NCBI RefSeq assembly: GCF_007830185.1
Contig: NZ_VLKZ01000002.1
Coordinates: forward strand, 62,001 to 126,000
DNA: 64,000 nucleotides
Direction of reading: 5' to 3'
Origin: Halalkalibacter nanhaiisediminis
GTDB lineage: Bacteria; Bacillota; Bacilli; Bacillales; Bacillaceae_D
Every line of letters begins with the position of its first letter. Position 1 is the first letter of the stretch. The notes beneath the pieces are model-generated. The model searched no databases and had not been told where the DNA came from. It saw nothing but the letters and a program-made list of their open reading frames with translations. This document shows positions 1 through 8,992 of the stretch, piece by piece. The position numbers and the translations under genes are program-made.

Positions 1-2592
1 TTGCTAAATTTGCTAGAAGGTGGTGCCTTCGTAGCGCATAATGTGCATTTTGATCGTTCATTTTTAGCGAGTCAGTTAGAGCTTGAAGGATATGAGTTTC
101 CAAAGATGCCTCTATTTGATACCGTAGAGTTAGCGCGAATTTTAATGCCGCAGCAAGAAAGCTACAAGCTGGGTCAGTTAGCTGAGCAATTGGGATTTGA
201 TCATGACAGGCCACATCAAGCTGATAGTGATGCGGAAGTAACAGCAACGTTATTTATCGCTTTATTACATAAATTAAAACAGTTACCATTGTTAACCTTA
301 CAGCAGCTTGCTTTAATGTCACGCAAATTTAAAAGTGACTTAGAGCCACTTTTGCAAACCTTTATCCAAGAAAAACTTGAAGCAGGCGTAGATGATACTA
401 AGTCATACGATTGTTACAGGCAACTAGCGCTAAAGAAAAGTGAGCAAAAAGAAGAGGATGAGCGTAAACAGGCTGAGCAAGCTCTTACGTTTGCAGAATA
501 TGCTGATTCATTATTTGAGGACGGGAAAATGAAGTCAGCTTTTAATCACTACGAGCTTCGTCTCGGTCAACAGCAAATGATGAAAGAAGTAGATGAGGCT
601 TTTCAAGAATCTGAGCATAAAATGATTGAAGCGGGGACAGGTACTGGAAAATCCCTAGCTTATTTAATCCCAGCCGCTTTTTATGCTCATTCAAAAAAGG
701 AGTCTGTTGTCATTAGTACACAGACAATTCCATTACAGGAGCAGCTACTCGCGCGTGACTTACCATTGTTACAAAAAATGCTGCCTTTTAACGTCAAAGT
801 GGCACTGCTTAAAGGAAGAAGTCATTACTTATGCTTGCGTAAGTTTGAACAGTCGCTCAAAACGATTGCCACAGATAGTTATGATGTCCTTTTGACAAAA
901 GCTTTATTACTTATTTGGCTAACAGAAACGGATCACGGGGATATTGAAGAATTAAATCTGCCTTCTGGGGGACGAGGATTTTGGTATGAGGTTCAAAGCG
1001 ATGCGGCATCGGACTTAGGGCGTTTCAGTCCATGGTTTTCTAGATGTTTTTACCACAGAGCAAGACGTAGAGCTCAAGAGGCTCACTTAATTATTACGAA
1101 CCATGCTCTTTTGTGTACGGATCTTGTTCATGAGCAAAGGCTACTACCTGCTTATACCCATGCAGTTATAGATGAAGCGCATCATCTTGAAGAAACCGCT
1201 AGTGATCATTTAGGAGAACATACGGACTACCTTACTTTTTCTTATTTATTTCAACGTCTTGGTTTAAATCAAGAAGGCGGTGTGCTAGAACATTTGTATC
1301 GATTAGTAACAGATCACAATGTTGAAACACGAATCTCACCAAAACAATTAGATGAGCAGTGTCTTAAGACGAAAGAAGAAGTAGATGAGCTTTTTCGCAT
1401 GCTGAATAGTTTTGTGATGCAAACAAGGAAAAAGAGTTCAACTGATATTGGCCGTATTAGCTATCGATACGAAAGCTATAATGAGAAAGGTTCAATATGG
1501 CAGGCGATTCTTGAATGTGCGATGCGTGTTCATATGCAGGCAAAAGACTTCATTGCAATATTTCGTGAGCTAGTACAGCCCTTAGTTGAGAAAAAGGACG
1601 AGTTGTCATATAGTGACCGTGGCTTTATTGCCGATGTAGAACGGATGATCCATTCACTATATGAACAAGAGCAAACACTATATCGTTTATTACTGGAATA
1701 TGATCCGAATGTCGTCTATTGGATTGAAGTCGAGCCAAAGGGTGCTAAAAATGCAACGTACCTTTATAGTAAGCCAATTGATGTTTCAGATTTACTTGCT
1801 GATAAATTTTTTATGAAGAAAAAAAGTGTGATCTTAACGTCAGCGACCTTATCTGTCAACGGGACATTTACTTACCAAGAAAAACGCTTAGGTTTAACTG
1901 ATTTCGGCGCCAAGCAGTGTGTGATCCCATCACCTTTTTCTTATCATGATCAAGTGAGGCTCCTTCTGCCATCAGATTTACCAAACATTAAAGACGTTTC
2001 AGATGATGAATTTGCAGTAGAGGTTGCGGTGAAATTATGGCGAATGGCAGAGATATCGAGTGGGAAAATGCTCGTTTTATTTACGTCCTACGAAATGTTG
2101 AAGCAAGTTTATCAGCATGTGAAAGATTTTAATGAGTTTGGTTCGTTGCACTTAATTGGCCAAGGGGTCACAAGTGGAAGCCGAGCGAAATTAATGAAAA
2201 TGTTCAAACAAAGTGAGCATGCTATTTTGTTTGGGACAAGTAGCTTCTGGGAAGGGATTGATTTACCAGGCGATCAATTAAAGACACTTGTTATTGTTCG
2301 TCTGCCGTTTTCACCTCCTGATCAGCCGTTACTTGCCGCACAATATGAAAAGGCTAAGGAAGAAGGACGTAATCCATTCATGGAAATTTCTTTGCCACAA
2401 GCCATTATCAGGTTTAAGCAAGGCTTTGGCCGTTTAATTCGGACGACACAAGATAAGGGATGTGTGTTTGTGTTTGACCGACGCATTTCGACGACGCGTT
2501 ATGGAAAACAGTTTATTCGTTCATTACCAGATGTTCCTGTCCATGAGGGAAAGCTTGAAACATTACTTGAGAAGTTTAACGATTACTTATAA
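1..2592 (+). CDS. dinG: DinG-type ATP-dependent helicase/3'-5' exonuclease, 5' end missing
   Basis: This is a superfamily 2 XPD/DinG-type helicase fused to an N-terminal DnaQ-like exonuclease, as in Gram-positive DinG. The frame is open at base 1, so the gene starts upstream. The first exonuclease motif (DxE) is missing, while the HNxxFD motif (about residues 13-18 of what is visible) and the HQADSDA motif are present. The Walker A motif AGTGTGKS is at residues 211-218 and the DEAH box at 391-394. The C-terminal helicase motifs (SSFWEGIDLPG, and QGFGRLIR near the end) are intact. I see no four-cysteine FeS cluster, which agrees with Gram-positive members acting mainly as nucleases. B. subtilis DinG is about 930 residues, so roughly 65-70 residues are probably missing. 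The position upstream of the ypmA-ypmB-aspB group matches B. subtilis. Confidence 0.93.
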   Translation: MLNLLEGGAFVAHNVHFDRSFLASQLELEGYEFPKMPLFDTVELARILMPQQESYKLGQLAEQLGFDHDRPHQADSDAEVTATLFIALLHKLKQLPLLTLQQLALMSRKFKSDLEPLLQTFIQEKLEAGVDDTKSYDCYRQLALKKSEQKEEDERKQAEQALTFAEYADSLFEDGKMKSAFNHYELRLGQQQMMKEVDEAFQESEHKMIEAGTGTGKSLAYLIPAAFYAHSKKESVVISTQTIPLQEQLLARDLPLLQKMLPFNVKVALLKGRSHYLCLRKFEQSLKTIATDSYDVLLTKALLLIWLTETDHGDIEELNLPSGGRGFWYEVQSDAASDLGRFSPWFSRCFYHRARRRAQEAHLIITNHALLCTDLVHEQRLLPAYTHAVIDEAHHLEETASDHLGEHTDYLTFSYLFQRLGLNQEGGVLEHLYRLVTDHNVETRISPKQLDEQCLKTKEEVDELFRMLNSFVMQTRKKSSTDIGRISYRYESYNEKGSIWQAILECAMRVHMQAKDFIAIFRELVQPLVEKKDELSYSDRGFIADVERMIHSLYEQEQTLYRLLLEYDPNVVYWIEVEPKGAKNATYLYSKPIDVSDLLADKFFMKKKSVILTSATLSVNGTFTYQEKRLGLTDFGAKQCVIPSPFSYHDQVRLLLPSDLPNIKDVSDDEFAVEVAVKLWRMAEISSGKMLVLFTSYEMLKQVYQHVKDFNEFGSLHLIGQGVTSGSRAKLMKMFKQSEHAILFGTSSFWEGIDLPGDQLKTLVIVRLPFSPPDQPLLAAQYEKAKEEGRNPFMEISLPQAIIRFKQGFGRLIRTTQDKGCVFVFDRRISTTRYGKQFIRSLPDVPVHEGKLETLLEKFNDYL

Positions 2593-2660
2593 TCGATAAC
2601 ATAACCTATCGTCTCCTAACGTAAACTAAGCTGAGATTTCGAAGCTGGAGGGAATACGAT

Positions 2661-3527
2661 ATGCGTATAAGTCTAGTCGGACTAGTATGCTTTTTTGTTT
2701 TGGCAACAATGCTTGGCTGTGAAGTTCAAGAGGTAATGACGACAATCGAGGAGGAACAAGCTGAGCTCCATCTTCAATTGGATGATGATGAGATTGGTTT
2801 TGTGTTTCTTGACTTACCAAATGGTGAGGCGACCTATATTGATATACCCGAAAAAGAGTCGATTCTGATCGGTACTGGAGCAAAAGACTCATGGGAATCC
2901 TTACGTTTGCGCTTAAAAAAGCTTGCCATCACCTCAATAGACACGATCGTCCTACCGAGATTTGAATCTGAGTATAGTGCAAATACTGAGAAGCTTATTG
3001 CCCAATATAATGTCAAAACCGTTGTTGTACCAATTCAAGGCCAAAAACAGGCTCAAGAACTTTTACAAAAAGATAATGTAGAGATCATAAGCTGGAAAAA
3101 TGATCAATCGTACGAACTGTCTGACCATTTTCAGGTAAAAACCGTTTCAAGTGAAGTGTCTCTAATACCGATGTTATCTTTTATGATTATGGTTCATGAT
3201 ACACACTCCTTTTTCTTTGCTGCAGAGGCGAGTGAGACGATCGAAGAAAAATGGTTGGAAAAGGGGCTACCTGCTGTTGAAGTGTTAAAGGTTGCTGAGT
3301 TCGGAACTGGAAATGGCACAACTGAATCGTTTTTAAGTAAAATCGATCCACAGGTCGCCATTCTTTTTTCAAAACAGAATGCAAAGCCTAGTAGTCAATT
3401 ATTAGAACGCCTTCAAGAGACATGGATTGATACGTATGAAACGAGTCAAAATGGTTCTGTTATCATAAAAGCAAATAAAGATGATTATCAACTCGTTACA
3501 GTGCGATTTCAAGATTTGGATTCGTAG
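2661..3527 (+). CDS. lipoprotein with degenerate ComEC-like metallo-beta-lactamase domain
   Basis: This predicted lipoprotein has 288 residues. A hydrophobic signal segment (residues 4-19) ends in MLGC, giving a lipid-attachment cysteine at about residue 20. The rest follows the outline of the C-terminal beta-lactamase-like domain of ComEC: a GEATYIDIP/ILIGTG stretch, a VLK..G segment near residue 210, and a tail resembling 'P..AI...N...PS..LLERL...TYET..NGS'. The metal-binding motifs of active members are gone. PRFESEY stands where HxHxDH is expected, and VLKVAEFG replaces VLKxGHHG. A binding or structural role is therefore more likely than hydrolysis. GGAGGG lies 8 bases before the ATG. It sits between dinG and the deaminase. 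The family placement is moderate and rests on pattern recognition only. Confidence 0.65.
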   Translation: MRISLVGLVCFFVLATMLGCEVQEVMTTIEEEQAELHLQLDDDEIGFVFLDLPNGEATYIDIPEKESILIGTGAKDSWESLRLRLKKLAITSIDTIVLPRFESEYSANTEKLIAQYNVKTVVVPIQGQKQAQELLQKDNVEIISWKNDQSYELSDHFQVKTVSSEVSLIPMLSFMIMVHDTHSFFFAAEASETIEEKWLEKGLPAVEVLKVAEFGTGNGTTESFLSKIDPQVAILFSKQNAKPSSQLLERLQETWIDTYETSQNGSVIIKANKDDYQLVTVRFQDLDS

Positions 3528-3555
3528 CAGTAAGTATGAAAAGGATGGTGAAATC

Positions 3556-4869
3556 GTGACGATTTTAGTCAAAGATGCAACAATTGTAACGATGAATAGA
3601 GATAAACCACTAATTAAACATGGATATGCTTTTGTGAAGGATGGTCAATTTGAACAGGTAACAGAAGGTGATCCGTCGGCTGAATGGCTATCTAAGGCAG
3701 AGCGCGTGATTTCGGCAAAGGGCAAATGGATGCTTCCTGGTTTAGTTAATACACATGGTCATACAGGCATGGCATTGCTTAGAGGACATTCTGATGATTT
3801 ACCATTACACCGCTGGTTAGAAGAGAAAATGTGGCCATTTGAAGCGAAGCAAGACCAAAAAGCTGTCAAGGCAGGTCGTGCATTAGCCCTTGTTGAAATG
3901 ATTCAGTCTGGGACAACGACTTTTTTAGAAATGTATCATCTTTTTATGGATGATTTTGCAGAAATGATTGAAAAAGTCGGAATGCGCGCAACATTAATGC
4001 GTTCGATGATTGGTTTATGTTCAAAGGAGGAACAGGAAACAAAGCTAAAAGAGGCTGTCTCCTTTGCAAAAACATGGCATAAACAAGCAAACGGGCGAAT
4101 TCAGACGATGCTTGCTCCCCACGCACCGTATACGTGTCCACCTCCGTTTATTTCTCGGATTGTTGAGGAGGCAAAGCAATTAGACTTACCTGTTCATATG
4201 CACCTTGCGGAAACAAAAAAAGAAGTCGATGATCACAGGCAGCAATATGGCTTTCACCCGTTAGAGCATTTAGAACAAATAAATGTATTAAGTGCTGTAC
4301 CGTGGTTGTTTGCTCATGGAGTCCATATGCCTAAAAGGGAAATCGAACGACTTTCTTTATATGATACGGCCATTAGCTATAATCCTAAGAGTAATTTAAA
4401 ACTTGGCTCAGGCATTGCGCCAATCCATGACATGCATGAAAAAGGGATTACAATTGGATTTGGAACAGATAGTGTAGCCTCTAACAATACACTTGATTTA
4501 TTTGAGGAAATGAGGCTCGGCAATTTGGTGCAAAAAGGCATTAATCAGGATTCAACGTTAATGCCAGCAGCTTTAACTCTAGAGTTTGCCACAATAAATG
4601 GAGCTAAAGCGTTACGATTTGCGGATATTGGAGAAATAAACATCGGTCAGCAAGCTGATTTTATTTTACTTGATGCGGACAAGGCTCACTTACAGCCTGA
4701 TATTCACGTACAATCACATCTTGTATATGCCGCAAAAGGATCTGATGTGACTGATGTGTATGTACAAGGAAAGCCTTTAATGGAGCAATCAACACTGTTA
4801 ACATTAGACGAAGAGAAAATACGCTTTGAAGCGAAAGAACAGTATCAACGTATCTGCAAGCTTACGTAG
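3556..4869 (+). CDS. mtaD: 5-methylthioadenosine/S-adenosylhomocysteine deaminase (amidohydrolase)
   Basis: This is an amidohydrolase-superfamily deaminase of the MTA/SAH type, acting in purine and methionine salvage. The zinc motifs are in order: NTHGHTGM (HxH), HMHLAET, FAHGVH and GTDSVASNN, followed by the family-typical NGAKALRF and a C-terminal beta-sandwich strand (QADFILLDAD). I chose the GTG at 3556 because AAGGATGG lies just upstream and the protein then starts MTILVKDA, the normal composite-domain beginning. The frame stays open back to 3481, but that part overlaps the previous gene and adds non-homologous residues. At 437 residues it matches the family length. The exact substrate among MTA, SAH and related deoxynucleosides cannot be decided from sequence. 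Confidence 0.85.
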   Translation: MTILVKDATIVTMNRDKPLIKHGYAFVKDGQFEQVTEGDPSAEWLSKAERVISAKGKWMLPGLVNTHGHTGMALLRGHSDDLPLHRWLEEKMWPFEAKQDQKAVKAGRALALVEMIQSGTTTFLEMYHLFMDDFAEMIEKVGMRATLMRSMIGLCSKEEQETKLKEAVSFAKTWHKQANGRIQTMLAPHAPYTCPPPFISRIVEEAKQLDLPVHMHLAETKKEVDDHRQQYGFHPLEHLEQINVLSAVPWLFAHGVHMPKREIERLSLYDTAISYNPKSNLKLGSGIAPIHDMHEKGITIGFGTDSVASNNTLDLFEEMRLGNLVQKGINQDSTLMPAALTLEFATINGAKALRFADIGEINIGQQADFILLDADKAHLQPDIHVQSHLVYAAKGSDVTDVYVQGKPLMEQSTLLTLDEEKIRFEAKEQYQRICKLT

Positions 4870-4880
4870 TGTAGAGGAAA

Positions 4881-4909
4881 ATGTTCTGCACTGGGCTTGT
4901 GCAGAACAT
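4881..4909. terminator. inverted repeat between convergent genes, terminator-like on minus strand
   Basis: ATGTTCTGCA (4881-4890) pairs perfectly with TGCAGAACAT (4900-4909) around a 9-base loop. Read on the minus strand it is followed by TTTTCC, so it would best serve the small minus-strand gene at 4958-5122. It also lies 12 bases after the deaminase stop on the plus strand. Confidence 0.55.
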
Positions 4910-4957
4910 CGATTGAGGTGTGAGTAGGATTGATGTTAAATATCATTGTTATACAGC

Positions 4958-5122
4958 CTAATCTTTGCGTTCTAATTGGAAAACAGTAGGGAACATCGTT
5001 TGGTGAATCGAAAGTGGTAAAACTTGATGCCAAATGAAGCCATCTCTGCGAAGTAAAGCAACTTCCTCTTTATCTTGTTGAAACCTACAGGCAATATGAT
5101 TAGTCTCGTTTGTGTGTAACAA
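4958..5122 (-). CDS. small 54-residue protein, unknown function
   Basis: This short minus-strand frame is preceded by a textbook ribosome-binding site, AAAGGAGG, seven bases before a TTG start at 5122. The 54-residue product begins MLHTNETNHIACRFQQDKEE and ends FQLERKD. It is hydrophilic, with no signal peptide or membrane segment, and has one cysteine and two histidine-glutamine pairs (WHQ, HQT). A hairpin with a T-rich tail lies downstream on the same strand (4881-4909), which supports a real transcription unit. Longer frames overlapping here on the same strand lack a Shine-Dalgarno sequence. I do not recognise the family. It is the only minus-strand gene in the dinG-ypmB interval. Confidence 0.6.
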   Translation of the reverse strand: MLHTNETNHIACRFQQDKEEVALLRRDGFIWHQVLPLSIHQTMFPTVFQLERKD

Positions 5123-5234
5123 AAGTACGCCTCCTTTCTTTTGGCGTACTTATAGTATCGCCCCAAGTGCTCTTATTATAATTAGTAATACTTGTTGATC
5201 AAGGAAGTACCTAATGTGAATGGAGGAATGATTG

Positions 5235-5405
5235 ATGGATCAAAAAATGGAAGTATTATCAACTGTTCGTGTTCAAAAAGCTGCAGAACTTTATAAAATT
5301 GTTGACTCATTAAATCGGACATTAAAAGAGCAGGACTTAATGTTTGGACTTTCACTTGATGAGACAGACCAAGAAAAAATGGTCTTCACCATTTATCGGA
5401 CGTAA
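5235..5405 (+). CDS. ypmA: YpmA family protein
   Basis: This 56-residue protein starts MDQKMEVLSTVRVQKAAELY and ends MVFTIYRT. It corresponds in size, sequence and position to B. subtilis YpmA (DUF4264 family), which precedes ypmB and aspB. GGAGG lies 8 bases before the ATG at 5235. An earlier ATG at 5228 is in another frame. The function is unknown. The stop is only 5 bases before ypmB, so the two are probably co-transcribed. Confidence 0.8.
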   Translation: MDQKMEVLSTVRVQKAAELYKIVDSLNRTLKEQDLMFGLSLDETDQEKMVFTIYRT

Positions 5406-5410
5406 TCAAG

Positions 5411-5896
5411 ATGAAGAAATGGCTTTTTATTTCACTCTTCGTTGTGGCTGTTATATTTATCAGTGCGAGTGTGTTCGCTTATCAAACGGTCCGAAGCCCA
5501 TTATTGAACGGTTTTGAGCAAGCCGAGCAATTTGTAAGGGACCAAACCTTACTAGCAACAATAAGCGATATTGATTATTATCATGGAACAACTGCTTATT
5601 ATGTGCTTCAAGGAGAGAATCAAGCTGGGGAAGAGACAATCGTTTGGATTCGAGATGACTTTGATTCTTATCATATAGAACTTAGCTCGGATGGTATTTC
5701 AGAAGATGAAGCGTTAGCGATTTGGCAAAACGAAGTAAATGATATTTCGCGATTGAAATCAATTCGGCTCGGTATTGAGCGAGGTATTCCTATCTATGAA
5801 GTCGTTTATACAACAGTACAAAACAGTAAAGGGTATTATTATATACGATTTGAAGATGGAGAATTTGTGAAAAGATATCAATTACGGGCAAATTAA
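5411..5896 (+). CDS. ypmB: YpmB/TseB-type cell-wall elongation regulator (PepSY-like)
   Basis: This 161-residue protein is anchored by one N-terminal membrane segment (residues 4-24: KWLFISLFVVAVIFISASVF), with an extracytoplasmic remainder. The outer part is the DUF5590/PepSY-like fold of B. subtilis YpmB, recently described as TseB, a partner of the elongation penicillin-binding protein PBP2A. Typical features are the tandem 'YYxxxxxYYVLQGE..G.E..VWI' half, and a second half with ISEDEALAIWQ and EVVYTT...YYYIRFEDG. The gene sits between ypmA and aspB, as in B. subtilis. The start ATG follows AATCAAG, a weak site consistent with coupling to ypmA. Confidence 0.8.
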   Translation: MKKWLFISLFVVAVIFISASVFAYQTVRSPLLNGFEQAEQFVRDQTLLATISDIDYYHGTTAYYVLQGENQAGEETIVWIRDDFDSYHIELSSDGISEDEALAIWQNEVNDISRLKSIRLGIERGIPIYEVVYTTVQNSKGYYYIRFEDGEFVKRYQLRAN

Positions 5897-6003
5897 TTAA
5901 AAATGAACGAATAAATTTTTGTCTATTCAGAATTGACACTTGAATGATTAATGCACACACACTATAGTAGAATATATGAAAAGATTTTGGAGGGACAATA
6001 GTC

Positions 6004-7188
6004 ATGAAACTAGCTAAGAGAGTATCGACACTAACACCATCTTCTACGCTTGCTATTACAGCAAAAGCGAAGGAGCTAAAAGAACAAGGGCATGATGTGA
6101 TTGGTTTAGGAGCTGGTGAGCCAGACTTTAATACACCTCAGTACATAATTGATGCAGCTGTACGTTCTATGGAAGAGGGCCACACAAAATATACGCCATC
6201 TGCTGGTTTACCTAAGTTAAAAGAAGCGATTATTGGTAAATTCAAACAAGATCAAGGAATCACTTACACTCCTGCAGAAATTATTGTAGGATCTGGTGCT
6301 AAGCATATTCTTTACACATTATTTCAAGCGATTTTAGATGAAGGCGATGAAGTCATCATCCCAACGCCTTATTGGGTGAGCTATCCAGAGCAAGTGAAGC
6401 TTGCAGACGGAGAGCCAGTATATATTGAAGGTCTTGAAGCTAATGGCTTTAAAGTAACAGCTGAACAATTAGAATCAGCGATTAACGAGAAGACAAAAGC
6501 GTTCATTTTGAATTCACCAAGTAATCCTACAGGTGCAATGTATACAGATGAAGAGCTTCGCGAACTTGGTGAAGTGTGTATCAAGCATGATGTATTAATT
6601 GTGTCCGATGAAATTTATGAAAAGCTTGTCTACGAGGGAGCAACTCACACGTCAGTTGCAGAATTATCACCTGAGTTAAAAGCACAAACAATTGTCGTCA
6701 ATGGTGTTTCGAAATCGCATTCAATGACTGGTTGGAGAATTGGGTATGCAGCTGGTAATGCAGAGATCATTAAAGCGATGACAAATCTTGCTAGCCATTC
6801 AACATCTAATCCAACGACAACAGCTCAATACGGTACAATTGCTGCTTACACAGTAGATGATGGTTCTGTTGAAACGATGCGTGCAGCGTTTGAAGAGCGC
6901 TTAAATGGTATCTTTGAAAAGCTTGTGTCTATTCCAGGTGTAACGTGCGTGAAACCTAAAGGTGCATTTTATTTGTTCCCGAATGTTAGCGAAGCTGTGA
7001 AATTAAATGGCTACGATAACGTCGATGCATGGGTAGAAGCTATTTTAGAAGAGGAAAAGGTTGCGCTTGTACCAGGATCAGGATTTGGCGCACCTGATAA
7101 TGTTCGCCTTTCTTATGCAACATCATTTGAGGCATTAGAGGAAGCATTAACTCGAGTAGAGCGTTTTGTACGTGCAAAATTAAAATAA
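6004..7188 (+). CDS. aspB: aspartate aminotransferase (class I PLP)
   Basis: This is a pyridoxal-phosphate aminotransferase of subgroup I-gamma, converting aspartate and 2-oxoglutarate to oxaloacetate and glutamate. GAGEPDFNTP near the N-terminus, NSPSNPTGAMY in the middle, the D/Y of VSDEIYEKLVY and the Schiff-base lysine in SKSHSMTGWRIGY (K237) are all present. R373-region residues are present in NVRLSYATS, which binds the substrate carboxylate. Its 394 residues match B. subtilis AspB. GGAGGG precedes the ATG by 9 bases. A strong terminator follows at 7197-7229, separating it from asnS. Confidence 0.93.
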   Translation: MKLAKRVSTLTPSSTLAITAKAKELKEQGHDVIGLGAGEPDFNTPQYIIDAAVRSMEEGHTKYTPSAGLPKLKEAIIGKFKQDQGITYTPAEIIVGSGAKHILYTLFQAILDEGDEVIIPTPYWVSYPEQVKLADGEPVYIEGLEANGFKVTAEQLESAINEKTKAFILNSPSNPTGAMYTDEELRELGEVCIKHDVLIVSDEIYEKLVYEGATHTSVAELSPELKAQTIVVNGVSKSHSMTGWRIGYAAGNAEIIKAMTNLASHSTSNPTTTAQYGTIAAYTVDDGSVETMRAAFEERLNGIFEKLVSIPGVTCVKPKGAFYLFPNVSEAVKLNGYDNVDAWVEAILEEEKVALVPGSGFGAPDNVRLSYATSFEALEEALTRVERFVRAKLK

Positions 7189-7196
7189 TTGATTAA

Positions 7197-7229
7197 GACG
7201 TACGCTTGCTTGGCGTGCGTCTTTTTCTT
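7197..7229 (+). terminator. intrinsic terminator of aspB
   Basis: GACGTACGC pairs with GCGTGCGTC (one G-T pair) around TTGCTTG and is followed by TTTTTCTT. It lies 8 bases after the aspB stop. Confidence 0.85.
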
Positions 7230-7290
7230 GGCAGGAAAACGAGTTGGTATTGTCAAATGTTTCTGTGAATTCGGGATTTACGACATGGCG

Positions 7291-7320
7291 TTGACTTCAA
7301 AAAAAGCAGAAGGGTATAAT
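7291..7320 (+). promoter_or_regulatory. SigA-type promoter of asnS
   Basis: TTGACT (7291-7296) and TATAAT (7315-7320) are separated by 18 bases, downstream of the aspB terminator and about 190 bases ahead of asnS. Confidence 0.75.
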
Positions 7321-7326
7321 GAATCA

Positions 7327-7500
7327 TGTTATCGATAGGGTGATTTATTATACTTTCATAATGTTAAAAGGTGTGAAGGATTGATTGAAAAACCACTTCA
7401 GTACTGTATGGAGATGTTAGTACGTTTATCCAAGAGGAAATGGATTAGAGAGTGGTACTATGGTTTTTACAACTAAAGGGCGGTAAAAAGCCTAGTTTTT
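7327..7500 (+). promoter_or_regulatory. structured 5' leader of asnS with terminator-like hairpin (T-box-like candidate)
   Basis: The roughly 190-base leader of asnS is highly structured. ACCACT (7392-7397) can pair with AGTGGT (7451-7456), enclosing two small hairpins: GTACT/AGTAC (7401-7405/7419-7423) and TCCA/TGGA (7429-7432/7441-7444). Next comes a terminator-like hairpin, AACTA..GGC (7471-7481) with GCC-TAGTT (7490-7497), running into a T-rich tract directly before the asnS ribosome-binding site. That layout is the one used by tRNA-sensing T-box leaders. The stretch GAGAGTGGTACTATGG at 7447-7462 resembles a degenerate T-box core, AGGGTGGNACCGCG. The canonical antiterminator complement and a clear specifier loop are not evident, so I call it only a candidate attenuator. 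Confidence 0.45.
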
Positions 7501-7516
7501 TATTGGAGGGAATAGA

Positions 7517-8809
7517 GTGAAAACAACGATTGCAAAAGTTGGTCAATTTGTAGACCAAGAAGTTACGATAGGCGCTTGGCTTGCTGGTAAGCGTTCAAGT
7601 GGGAAAATTGCTTTTTTACAATTGCGTGATGGAACAGGATTCATCCAAGGGGTTGTCGTCAAAGCTGAGGTCGGCGATGATATTTTCCAACAAGCGAAAA
7701 ATGTAACACAAGAAAGCTCATTATACGTTACAGGTGTTGTTCGCGCCGAGGAACGTGCACCATCTGGATTTGAATTAACGGTGACAAAGGTCGAGGTTCT
7801 ACACGTTGCCGTAGATTACCCAATTACACCGAAAGAACACGGCACCGAATTTTTAATGGATCATCGCCACTTATGGTTACGTTCGAAGCGTCAACACGCT
7901 GTCATGAAAATTAGAAATGAAATTATTCGTGCAACATATGAATTTTTCAATGATAATGACTTTGTGAAAGTGGATCCACCAATTTTAACAGGTAGTGCGC
8001 CAGAAGGTACATCTGAGCTTTTTGCAACTAAGTATTTTGATGAGGATGCCTATTTGTCACAAAGCGGTCAGTTATACATGGAAGCTGCTGCTATGGCGTT
8101 AGGACGTGTCTTTTCTTTTGGTCCAACCTTCCGTGCAGAAAAATCAAAAACACGTCGTCATTTAATTGAATTTTGGATGATCGAACCAGAAATGGCTTTC
8201 GTGGAATTTGAAGAAAACCTTGAAATCCAAGAACAGTTTGTCTCCTATATTGTCCAATCTGTCCTCAAAAATTGTGCACTTGAGCTAAAGACTCTTGGTC
8301 GAGATACATCTAAGCTTGAAAACATTAAAGCGCCATTCCCGCGCATTACGTATGATGATGCGATCACATTTTTACAAGAGAAGGGCTTCGGCGATATTTC
8401 TTGGGGTGATGACTTTGGAGCTCCACATGAAACAGCGATTGCTGAGCATTATGACAAGCCAGTGTTCATTACAAAATACCCAACGTCATTAAAACCATTT
8501 TATATGCAGCCTGATGAAAGTCGTGAGGAAGTCGTATTATGTGCAGACCTCATTGCTCCAGAAGGATATGGAGAAATTATTGGTGGTTCACAGCGTATTC
8601 ATGATGATCACCTGTTAAAACAAAGAATTGAAGAACATAAATTATCGCAAGACGCATATCAATGGTATTTGGATTTACGAAAGTACGGATCTGTTCCACA
8701 TTCTGGTTTTGGTTTAGGTCTTGAACGTACAGTCGCATGGATATCTGGTGTTGAACATGTTCGGGAAACCATTCCATTCCCGCGTCTGCTTAACCGCCTA
8801 TATCCTTAA
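7517..8809 (+). CDS. asnS: asparaginyl-tRNA synthetase
   Basis: This class II aminoacyl-tRNA synthetase charges tRNA-Asn in the cytoplasm. An N-terminal OB-fold anticodon-binding domain (about residues 1-115, with [21 protein letters not shown]) is followed by the class II catalytic core. Motif 1 lies in the [14 protein letters not shown] region, motif 2 is [16 protein letters not shown] and motif 3 is [11 protein letters not shown] near the C-terminus. Its 430 residues match B. subtilis AsnS. The GTG start follows GGAGGG at 9 bases. It is preceded by its own promoter and a structured leader. Confidence 0.95.
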   Translation: MKTTIAKVGQFVDQEVTIGAWLAGKRSSGKIAFLQLRDGTGFIQGVVVKAEVGDDIFQQAKNVTQESSLYVTGVVRAEERAPSGFELTVTKVEVLHVAVDYPITPKEHGTEFLMDHRHLWLRSKRQHAVMKIRNEIIRATYEFFNDNDFVKVDPPILTGSAPEGTSELFATKYFDEDAYLSQSGQLYMEAAAMALGRVFSFGPTFRAEKSKTRRHLIEFWMIEPEMAFVEFEENLEIQEQFVSYIVQSVLKNCALELKTLGRDTSKLENIKAPFPRITYDDAITFLQEKGFGDISWGDDFGAPHETAIAEHYDKPVFITKYPTSLKPFYMQPDESREEVVLCADLIAPEGYGEIIGGSQRIHDDHLLKQRIEEHKLSQDAYQWYLDLRKYGSVPHSGFGLGLERTVAWISGVEHVRETIPFPRLLNRLYP

Positions 8810-8823
8810 TACATTTATTTCAT

Positions 8824-8919
8824 AAAGGGTGACTCATAATCAAAGTTTTTGCCCACTAGTTTCCATGATGATGCAAAGGATTCTAGTTAGGTTTAAAACT
8901 ATTTAGAGTCATCTTTTTC
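8824..8919. repeat. TGACTC/GAGTCA inverted-repeat element, copy A
   Basis: AAAGGGTGACTC (8824-8835) pairs, with G-T pairs, to GAGTCATCTTTTT (8906-8918), about 70 bases apart, just after the asnS stop. The ends match elements at 27774-27897 and 56146-56256, each likewise at the 3' end of a plus-strand gene. It may act as the asnS terminator. Confidence 0.6.
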
Positions 8920-8992
8920 TATTTTGAACTGATGAAAAGAAAACGACGATTACACAGTTGCGTGTTATACTAATAGGTAGAGGTGTTTGAAG

